DNA of 64,000 nucleotides from Nocardia carnea NBRC 14403 (GCF_000308515.1 NZ_BAFV01000007.1:62001-126000), one strand, 5' to 3'; counted from the stretch's first letter, positions 29,994-38,839 are shown. Program-made: numbers and translations. Notes: generated from the letters alone by a model not told the origin.

Positions 29994-30787
29994 GCGGGCC
30001 GCTGTCGGTGCCGCCCGCCCAGACCCCCGGCCACGGACTGCTCACCGGCCGCCGCGCCGTGGTGACCGCGGCCGCCGGGACCGGAATCGGCTCCGCCACC
30101 GCCCGCCGGCTGCTGAACGAGGGCGCGGACGTGGTGGTCTCCGACTGGCATGAACGGCGCCTGGAAGCGACCCGTGCGGAACTGTCCGAGGAGTTCGCCG
30201 ACCGCAAGGTGCATGCGATCGTCTGCGATGTGACCAGTACCGCGCAGGTCGACGAACTCGTCCGGGGCGCCGCCGCGGCGCTCGGCGGGGTCGAAATCTT
30301 CGTCAACAATGCGGGCCTCGGCGGCGAGACGCCGGTGGCCGATATGACCGACGAGGAGTGGGACAAGGTCCTCGATATCACCCTCAACGGCACCTTCCGC
30401 TGCACCCGTGCCGCGCTCAACTACTTCCGGGACGCGAAGCACGGCGGCGTGATCGTCAACAACGCGAGTGTGCTGGGCTGGCGCGCCCAATACGGCCAGG
30501 CACACTATGCCGCCGCGAAGGCCGGCGTGATGGCCCTGACCCGGTGCAGTGCGGTGGAGGCCGCCGAATTCGGGGTCCGGATCAATGCGGTGGCGCCGAG
30601 TATCGCCCGGCATGCCTTCCTCGACAAGGTCAGTTCCAGCGATCTGCTCGATGCACTCTCCGAACGCGAGGCGTTCGGCCGGGCTGCCGAACCGTGGGAG
30701 GTGGCGGCCACCATCGCCATGCTGGCCAGCGATTACACGACCTACCTCACCGGCGAGGTCGTCTCGGTCAGTAGCCAGCGCGCGTGA
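29990..30787 (+). CDS. ipdF: Short-chain dehydrogenase IpdF
   Basis: IpdF oxidises the 5-hydroxy group of the HIP-derived indane-carboxyl-CoA intermediate to the ketone. The 265-residue SDR has the cofactor motif TAAAGTGIGSATA, FVNNAGLGG and the catalytic YAAAKAG, with Ser in the NNASVLGW segment. Its GTG overlaps the fadE30 stop. Position after fadE30 matches Rv3559c/Rv3560c of M. tuberculosis. The cofactor (NAD) is suggested by the acidic residue in VVVSDWHER. Confidence 0.9.
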   Translation: MSGPLSVPPAQTPGHGLLTGRRAVVTAAAGTGIGSATARRLLNEGADVVVSDWHERRLEATRAELSEEFADRKVHAIVCDVTSTAQVDELVRGAAAALGGVEIFVNNAGLGGETPVADMTDEEWDKVLDITLNGTFRCTRAALNYFRDAKHGGVIVNNASVLGWRAQYGQAHYAAAKAGVMALTRCSAVEAAEFGVRINAVAPSIARHAFLDKVSSSDLLDALSEREAFGRAAEPWEVAATIAMLASDYTTYLTGEVVSVSSQRA

Positions 30788-30825
30788 CCTGTGGCCGGCC
30801 GGTGCGCGAGCGTGCGCCGGCCGGG

Positions 30826-31332
30826 TCAGGCCCGGGTGAGGGCGAATATGCGTAGATCGCGGCTGGTCCGTTCGCGATAGGCGGCGTATGCGCTGGTCAA
30901 TTCGACGAAACGCTGAAAGATCGCCGCCTTCGCCGAATCTTCGACGGGTGTGGCGGTTACGGGGATCCGTTCACCCGCTACGGCCACGGTCGCGGTCGGC
31001 TCGGCCAGCAGGTTGGCGGTCCAGGCCGGATGGCGGGCTTGCCCGAAATTGCTCCCGATGATGTACAGCGTGTCATCGTCGTGGACGTACAGCAGCGGCT
31101 GGGTGCGGGGTAACCCCGATTTACGACCCGTCGTGGTCAGCAGCAGTACCGGTGCTCCGATCGGTCCCAGCACGGTGTACTTCGCGCCGGTGCGTTCCAG
31201 CACCCGGCGATCCAGCGGAGTGAGGGTGCGCACCACCCAGGAACCGGCGATTGTGGCGGCGAACCTGCCTGCCACCCGGGACAGGGTGCTGTCCGGTGAT
31301 CCCCACTGCCACTGCGGAAACGGCTGCGTCAT
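30826..31332 (-). CDS. F420-type nitroreductase (Ddn-like) family protein
   Basis: The 168-residue protein is a small split-barrel flavin/deazaflavin-dependent nitroreductase of the Ddn family, with VLLLTTTGRKSGLPRTQPLL (phosphate-binding segment at about residues 62-81) and GSNFGQARHPAWTANLLAEP, both hallmarks. Such proteins reduce quinones or nitro compounds with F420H2. It is on the opposite strand within the KstR2 block and convergent with ipdF, so it is probably independently expressed. Its physiological substrate is unknown. Confidence 0.87.
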   Translation of the reverse strand: MTQPFPQWQWGSPDSTLSRVAGRFAATIAGSWVVRTLTPLDRRVLERTGAKYTVLGPIGAPVLLLTTTGRKSGLPRTQPLLYVHDDDTLYIIGSNFGQARHPAWTANLLAEPTATVAVAGERIPVTATPVEDSAKAAIFQRFVELTSAYAAYRERTSRDLRIFALTRA

Positions 31333-31512
31333 GGGTGGAATGTACCCGGCGCCGTATCGATGGAACCGGTTCGCGGATCTGCGCGTCCAATCAGATCGGA
31401 AGGCAGTGCGGGAGTGCTGTTCCGTGCTTCGGGCCCGGCGGGTCCGGCTCCGATACATGAGGGGGGAGCCGGAAACGCCGGGCCCGGCTCATTTCCCACT
31501 ACCATGGACCCA

Positions 31513-31534
31513 AGCAAATGCTTGGTTGTATTAT
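31513..31534 (+). promoter_or_regulatory. KstR2 operator and kstR2 -10 element
   Basis: AGCAAATGCTTGGT (31513-31526) matches AnCAAGnnCTTGnT with one mismatch. TATTAT (31529-31534) is an excellent -10, 6 nt before GTG 31541, so the mRNA would be leaderless. The box overlaps the spacer region, as expected for autorepression by KstR2. Confidence 0.82.
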
Positions 31535-31540
31535 GGCCGG

Positions 31541-32152
31541 GTGACCGCACCCGACCCCAGCAAATCGGCCCGGCGAACCGAACTCCTCGACTTGGCGGCC
31601 GACCTGTTCGCCGAACGGGGCGTGCGCGCGACCACGGTGCGAGATATCGCCGACGCCGCCGGAATCCTCTCCGGCAGCCTCTATCATCACTTCTCCTCGA
31701 AAGAGGGGATGGTAGACGAGATCCTGCGCGGATTTCTCGATGAACTCTTCGGCCGCTACCGCGAAATCGCCGATGCGGGCCTGAGCTGCCGCGCCACCCT
31801 GGAAGCGCTGGTGCTGGCCTCCTACGAGGCGATCGATCGATCGCATGCCGCCGTCGCCATCTACCAGTCCGAGGCCAAACGGCTGCAGACCTCCGAACGC
31901 TTCGCCTATATCGACGAATACAACCGCGAATTCCGGGAACTGTGGCGGCGCGTGCTCACCAGCGGTGTTGCCGACGGCAGCTTCCGTCCCGAACTCGATG
32001 TCGATCTGGCCTACCGCTTCCTGCGCGACACCGTCTGGGTGGCAGTCCGCTGGTACCAGCCGGGCGGCGGATCGGTCACTGTCGACACCCTCGCCAAGCA
32101 GTACCTCACCATTGTGCTCGACGGGCTCACCGTGCCGGGCCATACCGATTAG
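31541..32152 (+). CDS. kstR2: TetR-family repressor KstR2
   Basis: KstR2 represses the lower (ring C/D) cholesterol genes and is released by HIP-CoA made by FadD3. The 203-residue protein has LAADLFAERGVRATTVRDIA and GILSGSLYHHFSSKEGMVDE as its helix-turn-helix and the C-terminal DTVWVAVRWYQPGG, nearly as in M. tuberculosis KstR2. Its own promoter holds a KstR2 box. fadA6 follows 11 nt downstream and is probably co-transcribed. Confidence 0.93.
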   Translation: MTAPDPSKSARRTELLDLAADLFAERGVRATTVRDIADAAGILSGSLYHHFSSKEGMVDEILRGFLDELFGRYREIADAGLSCRATLEALVLASYEAIDRSHAAVAIYQSEAKRLQTSERFAYIDEYNREFRELWRRVLTSGVADGSFRPELDVDLAYRFLRDTVWVAVRWYQPGGGSVTVDTLAKQYLTIVLDGLTVPGHTD

Positions 32153-32163
32153 GAGAAAAACCT

Positions 32164-33351
32164 ATGGCTACAGCTGCCCGCCGCCCCTACACGCCGCTGC
32201 GCGAGGCCTACGTGGTCGACGCGGTGCGCACCCCGGTCGGCAAGCGCGGCGGCGCGCTGGCCGAGGTCCATCCCGCCGATCTCGGCGCGGCCGCATTGCA
32301 GGGCCTGCTGTCGCGTAACCCGCTCGACCCGGCGAATGTCGACGATGTGATCGTCGGCTGCGTCGACAACGTCGGCCCGCAGGCGGGCAATATCGGCCGG
32401 ACCATGTGGCTGACCGCCGGGTATCCCGAGGAAGTGCCCGGCGTGACGGTGGACCGGCAGTGCGGGTCCAGCCAGCAGGCGATCAACTTCGGTGCGCAGG
32501 CGATCATGAGCGGTACCGCCGAGGTGATCGTGGCCGGCGGTGTGCAGAACATGAGCGCCATCCCGATCTCCGCGGCCATGCTCGCCGGTAAGGAATACGG
32601 TTTCGATTCCCCGTTCGTCGGCGCGAAGGGCTGGGACCACCGGTACGGCACCGGTGAGGTGTCCCAGTTCCGGGGCGCGCAGATGATCGCCGAGAAGTGG
32701 GGGATCAGCCGGCTGGATATGGAGCAGTGGGCGCTGCGCAGCCATGAGCGGGCCCGCGCTGCCATCAAGGCCGGCCGGTTCGACTCCGAAATCGTGCCGG
32801 TGGGCGATTTCTGGATCGACCAGGGCCCGCGGGAAACCAGCCTGGAGAAGATGGCCTCCCTGCCGGCCCTGGAGGAGGGGAGCCCGCTGACGGCGGCGGT
32901 GGCCTCGCAGATCTCCGACGGCGCCAGCGCGACCCTCCTCGCCTCGGAATGGGCGGTCGAGGAATACGGCCTGACCCCGCGCGCCCGCATCATCCACGTC
33001 AGTGCCCGCGGCGCCGATCCGCTCTACATGCTCACCGCCCCCATCCCGGCGACCAAGTTCGCGCTGGAGAAGACCGGCCTGACCATCGACGATATCGACG
33101 CGATCGAGATCAACGAGGCGTTCGCCCCCGTGGTCCTGGCGTGGTTGAAGGAGACCGGCGCCGATCCGGAGAAGGTGAATGTCAACGGTGGTGCGATCGC
33201 GCTCGGCCATCCGCTCGGCGCGACCGGTGCGAAGCTGTTCGCGACCCTGCTCAACGAGCTGGAGCGGATCGACGGCCGCTACGGCCTGCTCACCATCTGC
33301 GAGGGTGGCGGCACGGCCAACGCAACCATCATCGAACGTATAGCGCGCTGA
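32164..33351 (+). CDS. fadA6: Thiolase FadA6
   Basis: FadA6 thiolytically cleaves a beta-ketoacyl-CoA late in HIP breakdown. The 395-residue thiolase has the nucleophile Cys100 in VDRQCGSSQQAINF, His349 in GHPLGATG and Cys379 in ICEGGG, the full catalytic set. A short ribosome site (AGGAG) precedes ATG 32164. Gene order kstR2-fadA6 matches M. tuberculosis. A strong hairpin terminator follows. Confidence 0.92.
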   Translation: MATAARRPYTPLREAYVVDAVRTPVGKRGGALAEVHPADLGAAALQGLLSRNPLDPANVDDVIVGCVDNVGPQAGNIGRTMWLTAGYPEEVPGVTVDRQCGSSQQAINFGAQAIMSGTAEVIVAGGVQNMSAIPISAAMLAGKEYGFDSPFVGAKGWDHRYGTGEVSQFRGAQMIAEKWGISRLDMEQWALRSHERARAAIKAGRFDSEIVPVGDFWIDQGPRETSLEKMASLPALEEGSPLTAAVASQISDGASATLLASEWAVEEYGLTPRARIIHVSARGADPLYMLTAPIPATKFALEKTGLTIDDIDAIEINEAFAPVVLAWLKETGADPEKVNVNGGAIALGHPLGATGAKLFATLLNELERIDGRYGLLTICEGGGTANATIIERIAR

Positions 33352-33358
33352 TCGAACC

Positions 33359-33393
33359 CGTGCAGGTATCGCCGGACCGGCGATACCTGCACG
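33359..33393 (+). terminator. Hairpin terminator after kstR2-fadA6
   Basis: A perfect 17-bp stem, arms 33359-33375 and 33377-33393 (CGTGCAGGTATCGCCGG and its complement), lies 8 nt after the fadA6 stop. It has no T-tract. The gene fragment downstream on the opposite strand converges on it. Confidence 0.7.
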
Positions 33394-33410
33394 GTCAGAA
33401 AACATTCCGT

Positions 33411-34012
33411 TCAGCCGACCCGGACGGGTACGTTCGCCCAACCGGCCACGTTCGTTGTGGTCGCCTGGCACAGGCCCGCCCGGTCCACGGTGTATTCGGG
33501 CATCACATCGAGCAGCGCGTCCAGCGCGATCCGGCCTTCCAGCCGTGCCAGGGCGGCTTCGAGACAGCTGTGGATGCCGTAGCCGAAACCGAGGTTGTGC
33601 CCCAGCGGTATGGCGTGCAGTTCGCGCAGCCGGGCCCGGTCTGCCTCGGGTACGCCGAGCATGGAGCTGATCACTTCGATGGGGAAATGGGTGGAGAAAT
33701 CGGCCACCACATCGAATGTGCCGCTGGGTAACCGGCGGATATAGGAACCGATGATCTCCCGGATCATCGGTTCCAGTTCCGCTATCGCGCGTGGCGTGAA
33801 CACCTTGCGGATCAGGTTGCGCATCCGAGTGTGCTCGGGCGGGTCCATCATGATCATCATGGGCGTGGCCGGTTTGGGCTGTCCGGGGTTCAGGACCATG
33901 TCCAGGGTGATGCCTTCGGTCGAGGAGAAGGTGGCGAAATCCTTCATCCCGGCTGCGACATCGGCGTACCTCGACAATGCCCAGAGGCCGTGGGCCTGAT
34001 TGAAATGAACTT
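33411..34012 (-). pseudogene. Cytochrome P450 remnant with N-terminal truncation and internal deletion
   Basis: The segment encodes the P450 regions HGLWALSRYADV, MIMMDPPEHTRMRNLIRKVF (C-helix) and VISSMLGVPEADRARLRELH, then jumps at about 33597 directly to NLGFGYGIHSCLEAALARLE, the haem-binding loop with its cysteine ligand. The I-helix and the ExxR region, roughly 150-190 residues, are missing in frame, and the N-terminus before about 34012 is replaced by unrelated sequence that is antisense to a TetR fragment. The frame is open but the enzyme cannot be functional. Confidence 0.8.
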
Positions 34013-34020
34013 GGGCGTGG

Positions 34021-34251
34021 ATCCTGCGGGCGACCTTCGAGGTGCTGAGCCGGCACGGCCACAGCAAGCTGAGTCTTTCCGACGTTGCTGCCACCATCAT
34101 GTCCTGGCGGAACTGGTTCGCGTGATGCCGGTGATGCGCGACCTCATCCGGCCCATGGTCGAGGGGGCCGATGCCGATATCGTCGCCCTTCCTCGCTCAG
34201 CTGCGGCATGTGGCCGGTATCCCACCGGCAGGGCTGGAAATAGATAGTTAG
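34021..34251 (+). pseudogene. TetR-family regulator remnant
   Basis: One frame encodes ILRATFEVLSRHGHSKLSLS followed by DVAAT and ends prematurely as SWRNWFA at a TGA; this is a TetR helix-turn-helix with missing residues. Further on, another frame encodes VLAELVRVMPVMRDLIRPMV and finally a third FLAQLRHVAGIPPAGLE with a stop at 34251, the C-terminal end of TetR proteins of this class. The effector domain is mostly lost. It abuts the broken P450, which such a regulator may once have controlled. Confidence 0.6.
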
Positions 34252-34261
34252 CCTATGTAAC
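34247..34261 (+). promoter_or_regulatory. Candidate MarR operator
   Basis: GTTAGCCTATGTAAC has GTTA/TAAC arms around a 7-nt centre and lies 9 nt upstream of the marR GTG start, a usual place for MarR autorepression. The A+T-rich stretch around it contrasts with its surroundings. Confidence 0.45.
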
Positions 34262-34270
34262 AATATTGGA

Positions 34271-34741
34271 GTGCAGCCGTACCCGGTGACCGATCAGGAC
34301 GCCACCGTTGTCGACCTGATCGTCACCGCGGGACGGCTCACGCGATCGGTCGGCGAGATCAGCGCCGACGACCTACCCCGCGCCACAGTGCGTGCCCTGG
34401 CGGTACTCGACCATCACGGTGCGCTACGGGTCGGCGATTTCGCCCGGATCGATCGCTCGTCACAACCCAGCGCGACCGCGTTGATCGGCCGGTTGGTGTC
34501 ACAGGGTTATGCCTCGCGGCGCCGCGACCCAGCCGATTCCCGCGGCGTACTCGTGGAACTGACCCCAGCCGGGCGCGCCCGGCTCGCCGCCTTCCGGACG
34601 GCCATGCGCAACGCGCTCAGCGAACGGCTCGCCGGATTCGACGCGGAACGACTCACCCGCATGGCGGGCGACCTTCGCGACCTCCTGGCGGCGATCGACA
34701 CCGCAGCCGAACAGGATTCGCAACCGAGGACCTCTTTATGA
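34271..34741 (+). CDS. MarR-family transcriptional regulator
   Basis: The 156-residue protein has a winged helix with GALRVGDFARIDRSSQPSAT and the wing YASRRRDPADSRGVLVELTP, typical of MarR. It overlaps the following MFS gene by 4 nt, so regulator and exporter are made together and the regulator probably represses both until its ligand arrives. The GTG start at 34271 follows a small inverted repeat. The ligand is unknown. Confidence 0.88.
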   Translation: MQPYPVTDQDATVVDLIVTAGRLTRSVGEISADDLPRATVRALAVLDHHGALRVGDFARIDRSSQPSATALIGRLVSQGYASRRRDPADSRGVLVELTPAGRARLAAFRTAMRNALSERLAGFDAERLTRMAGDLRDLLAAIDTAAEQDSQPRTSL

Positions 34742-35970
34742 GCACAACGACCCGTGCGGCCACCGATACCGCCACCAAACAGCCGAAAGCGGTCTGGGCG
34801 GTCGCCTTCGCCAGCGTTATCGCATTCATGGGCATCGGCCTGGTCGACCCGATCCTCAAACCCATCGGTGAACAGCTCGATGCCTCCCCGTCGCAGGTAT
34901 CGCTGCTGTTCACCAGCTATATGCTCGTCACCGGTATCGCCATGCTCATCACGGGCGTGGTCTCCAGCCGTTTCGGTGCGAAGAAAACACTGCTCGCCGG
35001 TCTGGCTTTGATCATCGTCTTCGCCGCGGCGGCCGGAATGTCGAATACGGTCGGGCAGATCGTCGGCTTCCGCGCCGGCTGGGGCCTGGGCAATGCCCTG
35101 TTCATCGCCACCGCGCTCGCCACGATCGTCGGCGCCGCCAGCGGTGGGGTCGCGCGGGCCATCATCCTGTACGAGGCCGCGCTCGGTATCGGCATCGCCA
35201 CCGGACCTCTCGTCGGCGGACTGCTGGGTGGAATCAGCTGGCGCGGACCGTTCTTCGGAGTCTCGGTGCTGATGGCCATCGCGCTGGTCGCCATCGTCGT
35301 CCTGCTGCCGGAAAGTCCACGTGCCGCGAAACCGACCTCACTGGCCGCCCCCTTCAAAGCGCTGCGCCACCGTGGACTGCTGATCGTGAGCATCACCGCA
35401 CTGCTGTACAACTTCGGTTTCTTCACCCTGCTCGCGTACACCCCGTTCCCACTGGATATGGGCACCTACGCCATCGGCTTCATCTTCTGCGGCTGGGGCA
35501 TCCTGCTCGCGATCTCCTCGGTGTTCATCGCCCCGAAACTGCAGGCCCGGTTCGGCACACTGCCGATGATCGCGCTCGCGGTGGGACTGTTCGCCGCCGA
35601 CCTGGCCGTGATGGCACTGTTCGCCGACCACAAACCGGTGCTCATCGCCGGTGTGGTCGTTGCGGGATTGTTCCTGGGCGTGAACAACACCCTGATCACC
35701 GAGGCCGTCATGATCTCCGCGCCGGTGGAACGCTCCACTGCCTCCGCCGCCTACAGCTTCGTCCGGTTCGCCGGTGGTGCCGCCGCCCCATGGCTGGCCG
35801 GCAAACTCGGCGAGACCAGTATCTCCCTGCCGTTCTGGGTCGGCGCCGCCTGTACCGCCGTGGGTGTGGTGGTCCTGCTGGGCGGCCGGAAAGCACTTGC
35901 CCATATCGACGACCACGATCCCGCCCCGCACAGCGTGACGGAAGCGCAGGCGGTGACGGTCGGAGACTGA
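34738..35970 (+). CDS. Major facilitator superfamily transporter
   Basis: The 410-residue protein has about 12 hydrophobic segments and the MFS loop motif SSRFGAKKTLL between helices 2 and 3 (about residues 80-90). The GPLVGGLLGGISWRGPFF segment in helix 5 is motif C of drug:H+ antiporters. Together with the coupled MarR gene it looks like a drug or metabolite efflux module of the 12-TM (DHA1-like) class. Substrates cannot be inferred. A terminator follows. Confidence 0.9.
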   Translation: MSTTTRAATDTATKQPKAVWAVAFASVIAFMGIGLVDPILKPIGEQLDASPSQVSLLFTSYMLVTGIAMLITGVVSSRFGAKKTLLAGLALIIVFAAAAGMSNTVGQIVGFRAGWGLGNALFIATALATIVGAASGGVARAIILYEAALGIGIATGPLVGGLLGGISWRGPFFGVSVLMAIALVAIVVLLPESPRAAKPTSLAAPFKALRHRGLLIVSITALLYNFGFFTLLAYTPFPLDMGTYAIGFIFCGWGILLAISSVFIAPKLQARFGTLPMIALAVGLFAADLAVMALFADHKPVLIAGVVVAGLFLGVNNTLITEAVMISAPVERSTASAAYSFVRFAGGAAAPWLAGKLGETSISLPFWVGAACTAVGVVVLLGGRKALAHIDDHDPAPHSVTEAQAVTVGD

Positions 35971-35990
35971 CCTCCACAAGAGGTCCCGGC

Positions 35991-36018
35991 GCAGGCCCCG
36001 CCCATCGGCGGGGCCTGC
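35991..36018 (+). terminator. Rho-independent terminator after the MFS gene
   Basis: GCAGGCCCCGCC and GGCGGGGCCTGC form a perfect 12-bp stem around the loop CATC, followed by CTTTCT. It is 20 nt after the transporter stop. Confidence 0.85.
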
Positions 36019-36064
36019 CTTTCTGCGTCCGGGCCACGCCGTGCCCGGCGTAGGCTCGAGAGGT

Positions 36065-36811
36065 ATGACCGAGGCGCAGCGAGACGAGGTCCGGGTCGAG
36101 ACGAGCCAGAAGCGGGTGCGGGTCTACTTCGGCGGGCAGTTGGTCGCCGATACCGTCCGGCCCGCCCTGGTATGGGAGATCCCCTACTACCCGGCCTACT
36201 ACATCCCGGTGAGCGATCTGCGCGCGAAACTGGAACCGGACGGCACCACGCATCCCTCGCGCCGCCGCGGAGAGGGGGTCGGCTACGACGTTGTGGTCGA
36301 CGGGGCCGTCGCGGCCGGTGCAGCGCGGGTCTACCCCGACTCACCGCAGCTCAGCGAGCTGGTTCGGCTGGAATGGAACGCGATGGACGAATGGTTCGAG
36401 GAGGACGAACCGATCTACGTCCACCCCCGCGACCCGTACTCGCGCGTCGATATCCTCGCGGGTTCCCGGCACGTGCGAGTGGAGATCGACGGGGTCACCG
36501 TGGCGGACTCACGGACACCCCGCATCCTGTTCGAAACCGGCCTGCCCGCCCGCTACTACCTCCCGCTGACCGATATCCGGATGGATCTGTTGCGGCCGTC
36601 GGATACGCACTCCAGCTGCCCGTACAAGGGCAATGCCGACTACTGGAACATCGAGGTCGGCGGCAAGGAGTACGAGGATCTGGTGTGGATCTACCGCACG
36701 CCCACCCCGGAGAGTCAGAAGATCGCCGGCTTGGCCTGCTTCTACAACGAGAAGGTCGATATGTATATCGACGGCGAATTGCAGGAGCGGCCGAAAACTC
36801 CGTTCGGATGA
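36065..36811 (+). CDS. Tandem DUF427 protein
   Basis: The 248-residue protein holds two copies of the DUF427 beta-rich domain: KRVRVYFGGQLVADTVRPAL with YYIPVSDL in the first half, and RHVRVEIDGVTVADSRTPRI with YYLPLTDI in the second. The second copy continues with SDTHSSCPYKGNADYWNIEV, the family's most conserved segment. The function of DUF427 is not known. ATG 36065 has GAGAGG just upstream. It is convergent with the hxlR gene. Confidence 0.85.
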   Translation: MTEAQRDEVRVETSQKRVRVYFGGQLVADTVRPALVWEIPYYPAYYIPVSDLRAKLEPDGTTHPSRRRGEGVGYDVVVDGAVAAGAARVYPDSPQLSELVRLEWNAMDEWFEEDEPIYVHPRDPYSRVDILAGSRHVRVEIDGVTVADSRTPRILFETGLPARYYLPLTDIRMDLLRPSDTHSSCPYKGNADYWNIEVGGKEYEDLVWIYRTPTPESQKIAGLACFYNEKVDMYIDGELQERPKTPFG

Positions 36812-36826
36812 GATGAACGGCGTAGC

Positions 36827-37189
36827 TCAGTCCGGGCCGATCGACTCGGACTCCAGAGGGCGAATCGAAATATTGCGCCGAGCTGCCAGTGCATCGCCCC
36901 AGTCGTAGAGCGCCTGCAGCACCGGCTGCAGTTCCGGATCGGCCAGCCGATAGGTCACCGCGGCGGGAACGCCGTCGTGGACGGTGCGCTCGACCAGCCC
37001 GGCGGCCTCGAGCTCGCGTAGCCGCTGGGTGAGCATCTTCTCCGTGATGCCCGCGATGCGGCGCCGTAACTCGCTGTAGCGCAACGGGCGCTCTTTCAGA
37101 TGGCCGAGGACGACGACCGCCCACTTCCCGCCGATCGTCTCCACCGCCAGTTCGATCGGGCAGGAATAGCCCGCCCGTTGCACACTCAC
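36827..37189 (-). CDS. HxlR-family transcriptional regulator
   Basis: The 120-residue winged-helix protein has CPIELAVETIGGKWAVVVLG, RPLRYSELRRRIAGITEKML and RELEAAGLVERTVHDGVPAA, the HxlR signature. A cysteine (YSCPI) sits at the usual redox/quinone-sensing position near the N-terminus. I chose GTG 37189; the longer frame has no ribosome site. It is divergent from the monooxygenase-globin fusion and probably controls it. Confidence 0.87.
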   Translation of the reverse strand: MSVQRAGYSCPIELAVETIGGKWAVVVLGHLKERPLRYSELRRRIAGITEKMLTQRLRELEAAGLVERTVHDGVPAAVTYRLADPELQPVLQALYDWGDALAARRNISIRPLESESIGPD

Positions 37190-37193
37190 GCAC

Positions 37194-37210
37194 CAAAAAG
37201 TACGTTCTTG
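37194..37210. promoter_or_regulatory. Possible HxlR operator
   Basis: CAAAAAGTACGTTCTTG is an imperfect inverted repeat (five of seven arm positions match) in the 53-nt gap between hxlR and the divergent fusion gene. HxlR proteins bind short AT-rich palindromes around GTAC-like centres, so position and composition fit. Confidence 0.35.
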
Positions 37211-37242
37211 TGCTCGCCGCGCCAAGCCGGTCGACTGGAACC

Positions 37243-37983
37243 ATGATCATCGAGTACATCCGGTACCGCGTCACCGATTCGGCGGCATTCGAGGCCGCCT
37301 ATCGGCGGGCGGCGGTGGCCTTGCAGTCCTCGCCGTATTGCCGGACCTATGACCTTGCCCGGTGCACCGAGGAGCCGGAGGTGTACATCCTTCAGCTGAC
37401 CTGGACCTCGGCAGCTGATCACCTGGAGAAGTTCCGTGGCAGTCCCCAATTTCGCGCGTTCTTCGCCGAGATCAAGGACTATGTGGCCGGTATCGAGGAG
37501 ATGCGGCACTACGAGCCGGTCGCGCTGGTGCCGTCGCTGTACGAATGGGCCGGTGGCGCCGAGGCATTCGAGACCCTGTTCACCACCTTCTACCGCCGTG
37601 TCGACGAGGACCCGGTGCTGGCGCCGGTGTTCGCGGGTATGCACCCGGACCACCCGAAACATGTGGCCGCATGGCTGGGGGAGGTCTTCGGTGGACCCGC
37701 CGTCTATTCGGAACGACACGGTGGACACCAGCACATGATCTCCCGGCACAGCGGCCGGGAGTTGACCGAGGAGCAGCGACAGCGCTGGGTGACCCTGTTG
37801 ACAGACACCGCGGACAAGGTGGGGCTACCGGATGATGCCGAGTTCCGTTCGGCCTTCGCGGGTTATCTGGAATGGGGCACCAGGATGGCCCTGCTCTTCT
37901 CCGGCTCGGACGCACCCGAGAGCGTGGATGAACCCATGCCCACCTGGGGCTGGGGCGAGGTGAGGCCGTGGCCGCAGGGGTGA
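37243..37983 (+). CDS. Antibiotic-biosynthesis-monooxygenase domain fused to a group II truncated haemoglobin
   Basis: Residues 1-100 form an ABM-like ferredoxin fold (MIIEYIRYRVTDSAAFEAAY, YILQLTWTSAADHLEKFRGS). Residues 115-235 are a group II truncated globin: FETLFTTFYRRVDEDPVLAP carries the B10 tyrosine, HQHMISRH the haem-proximal region, and QRWVTLL the conserved G8 tryptophan. Chimeras of this kind have been described from Streptomyces. They may pair oxygen or peroxide chemistry on a quinone-like substrate. The divergent HxlR gene suggests induction by quinones or electrophiles. Confidence 0.88.
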   Translation: MIIEYIRYRVTDSAAFEAAYRRAAVALQSSPYCRTYDLARCTEEPEVYILQLTWTSAADHLEKFRGSPQFRAFFAEIKDYVAGIEEMRHYEPVALVPSLYEWAGGAEAFETLFTTFYRRVDEDPVLAPVFAGMHPDHPKHVAAWLGEVFGGPAVYSERHGGHQHMISRHSGRELTEEQRQRWVTLLTDTADKVGLPDDAEFRSAFAGYLEWGTRMALLFSGSDAPESVDEPMPTWGWGEVRPWPQG

Positions 37984-38215
37984 GCGTTCCCGCGACCCCC
38001 TGTTCGCTTGCGACGGTGCGGCACCGGCGCCCGTGGGACCGATCCGGTCGTTGTCCATCGGTGTGAAGGCGCGGCGTCGCCGGGACGGGTTTCGCATGGA
38101 TCGGGCCGGACCGGCGATGGTTTCGGCGCGTCACATAGCGCTGCAGGGGCTCGGAAACCGTGGCCGAATCTCGGCCTGTTTCCGCGGTGCCGGGATCAGC
38201 GGCGTAGGCCGATCG

Positions 38216-38839
38216 TCAAGTGGCGGTGGTCAACGCGGCGACTCCGGGCCCGTGTAGTTCCTCGAGTGCTACCCGACGTCCGGAGATGGCCAAGAGCAGC
38301 GACAGTGCGGTTCCACTCACATCCGGGCCGTCGCCGATCGACAGGTCGACATCCGCTGGGGCCAGCCGGATACCGGCGACCGATTCCTTGGCTCCCCCGA
38401 AGGACACTGAGGTACGAGCCTGTATCCGCAGCGATCTGACAAGGGCGTCCTGTGGATAGGAGCGGGTAAGTCCCAGGGGCCTGCGTATGTCCTCACCATG
38501 AACGATTTCCTCGACGAGCCTGCTGTCCAGCGGTGCGGGAGCAGTCGACCGCCGCGTTGCGACCTGACGAAGCCGCTCCAGCGTTTCCTGCGGCGAGGTA
38601 CCACGCTCGCGCTGTACACCGCGTGCGTTGTAACGGTGGAAGTCGAAACGCGAACGGACGAGGCCGACTGCGAAGCCGAAGCGCGTCTCCCGAGCGTTGT
38701 TGACCAGGTGGGCGGCCACATCGTGCACGGTCCACCCGTCACACAGTGACGGCGTTCCCCACTGCTCGACCTCCAGGTGCGTGAGGTCATCGATCAGTGC
38801 TGCACGCTCTGCGTGCACCATCGACCACACATCGTTCAT
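38216..38839 (-). CDS. Maleylpyruvate isomerase/DinB-fold (mycothiol-dependent type) protein
   Basis: The 207-residue protein starts MNDVWSMVHAERAALIDDL and has CDGWTVHDVAAHLVNNARET, the metal-binding N-terminal four-helix bundle of the MDMPI/DinB family. The histidines near residues 41, 45 and later (EEIVHGEDIRRPLGL) match a divalent-metal site. Many actinobacterial members use mycothiol; others have no known activity. The reading frame stays open upstream, but homology and a start codon support ATG 38839. Confidence 0.82.
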   Translation of the reverse strand: MNDVWSMVHAERAALIDDLTHLEVEQWGTPSLCDGWTVHDVAAHLVNNARETRFGFAVGLVRSRFDFHRYNARGVQRERGTSPQETLERLRQVATRRSTAPAPLDSRLVEEIVHGEDIRRPLGLTRSYPQDALVRSLRIQARTSVSFGGAKESVAGIRLAPADVDLSIGDGPDVSGTALSLLLAISGRRVALEELHGPGVAALTTAT

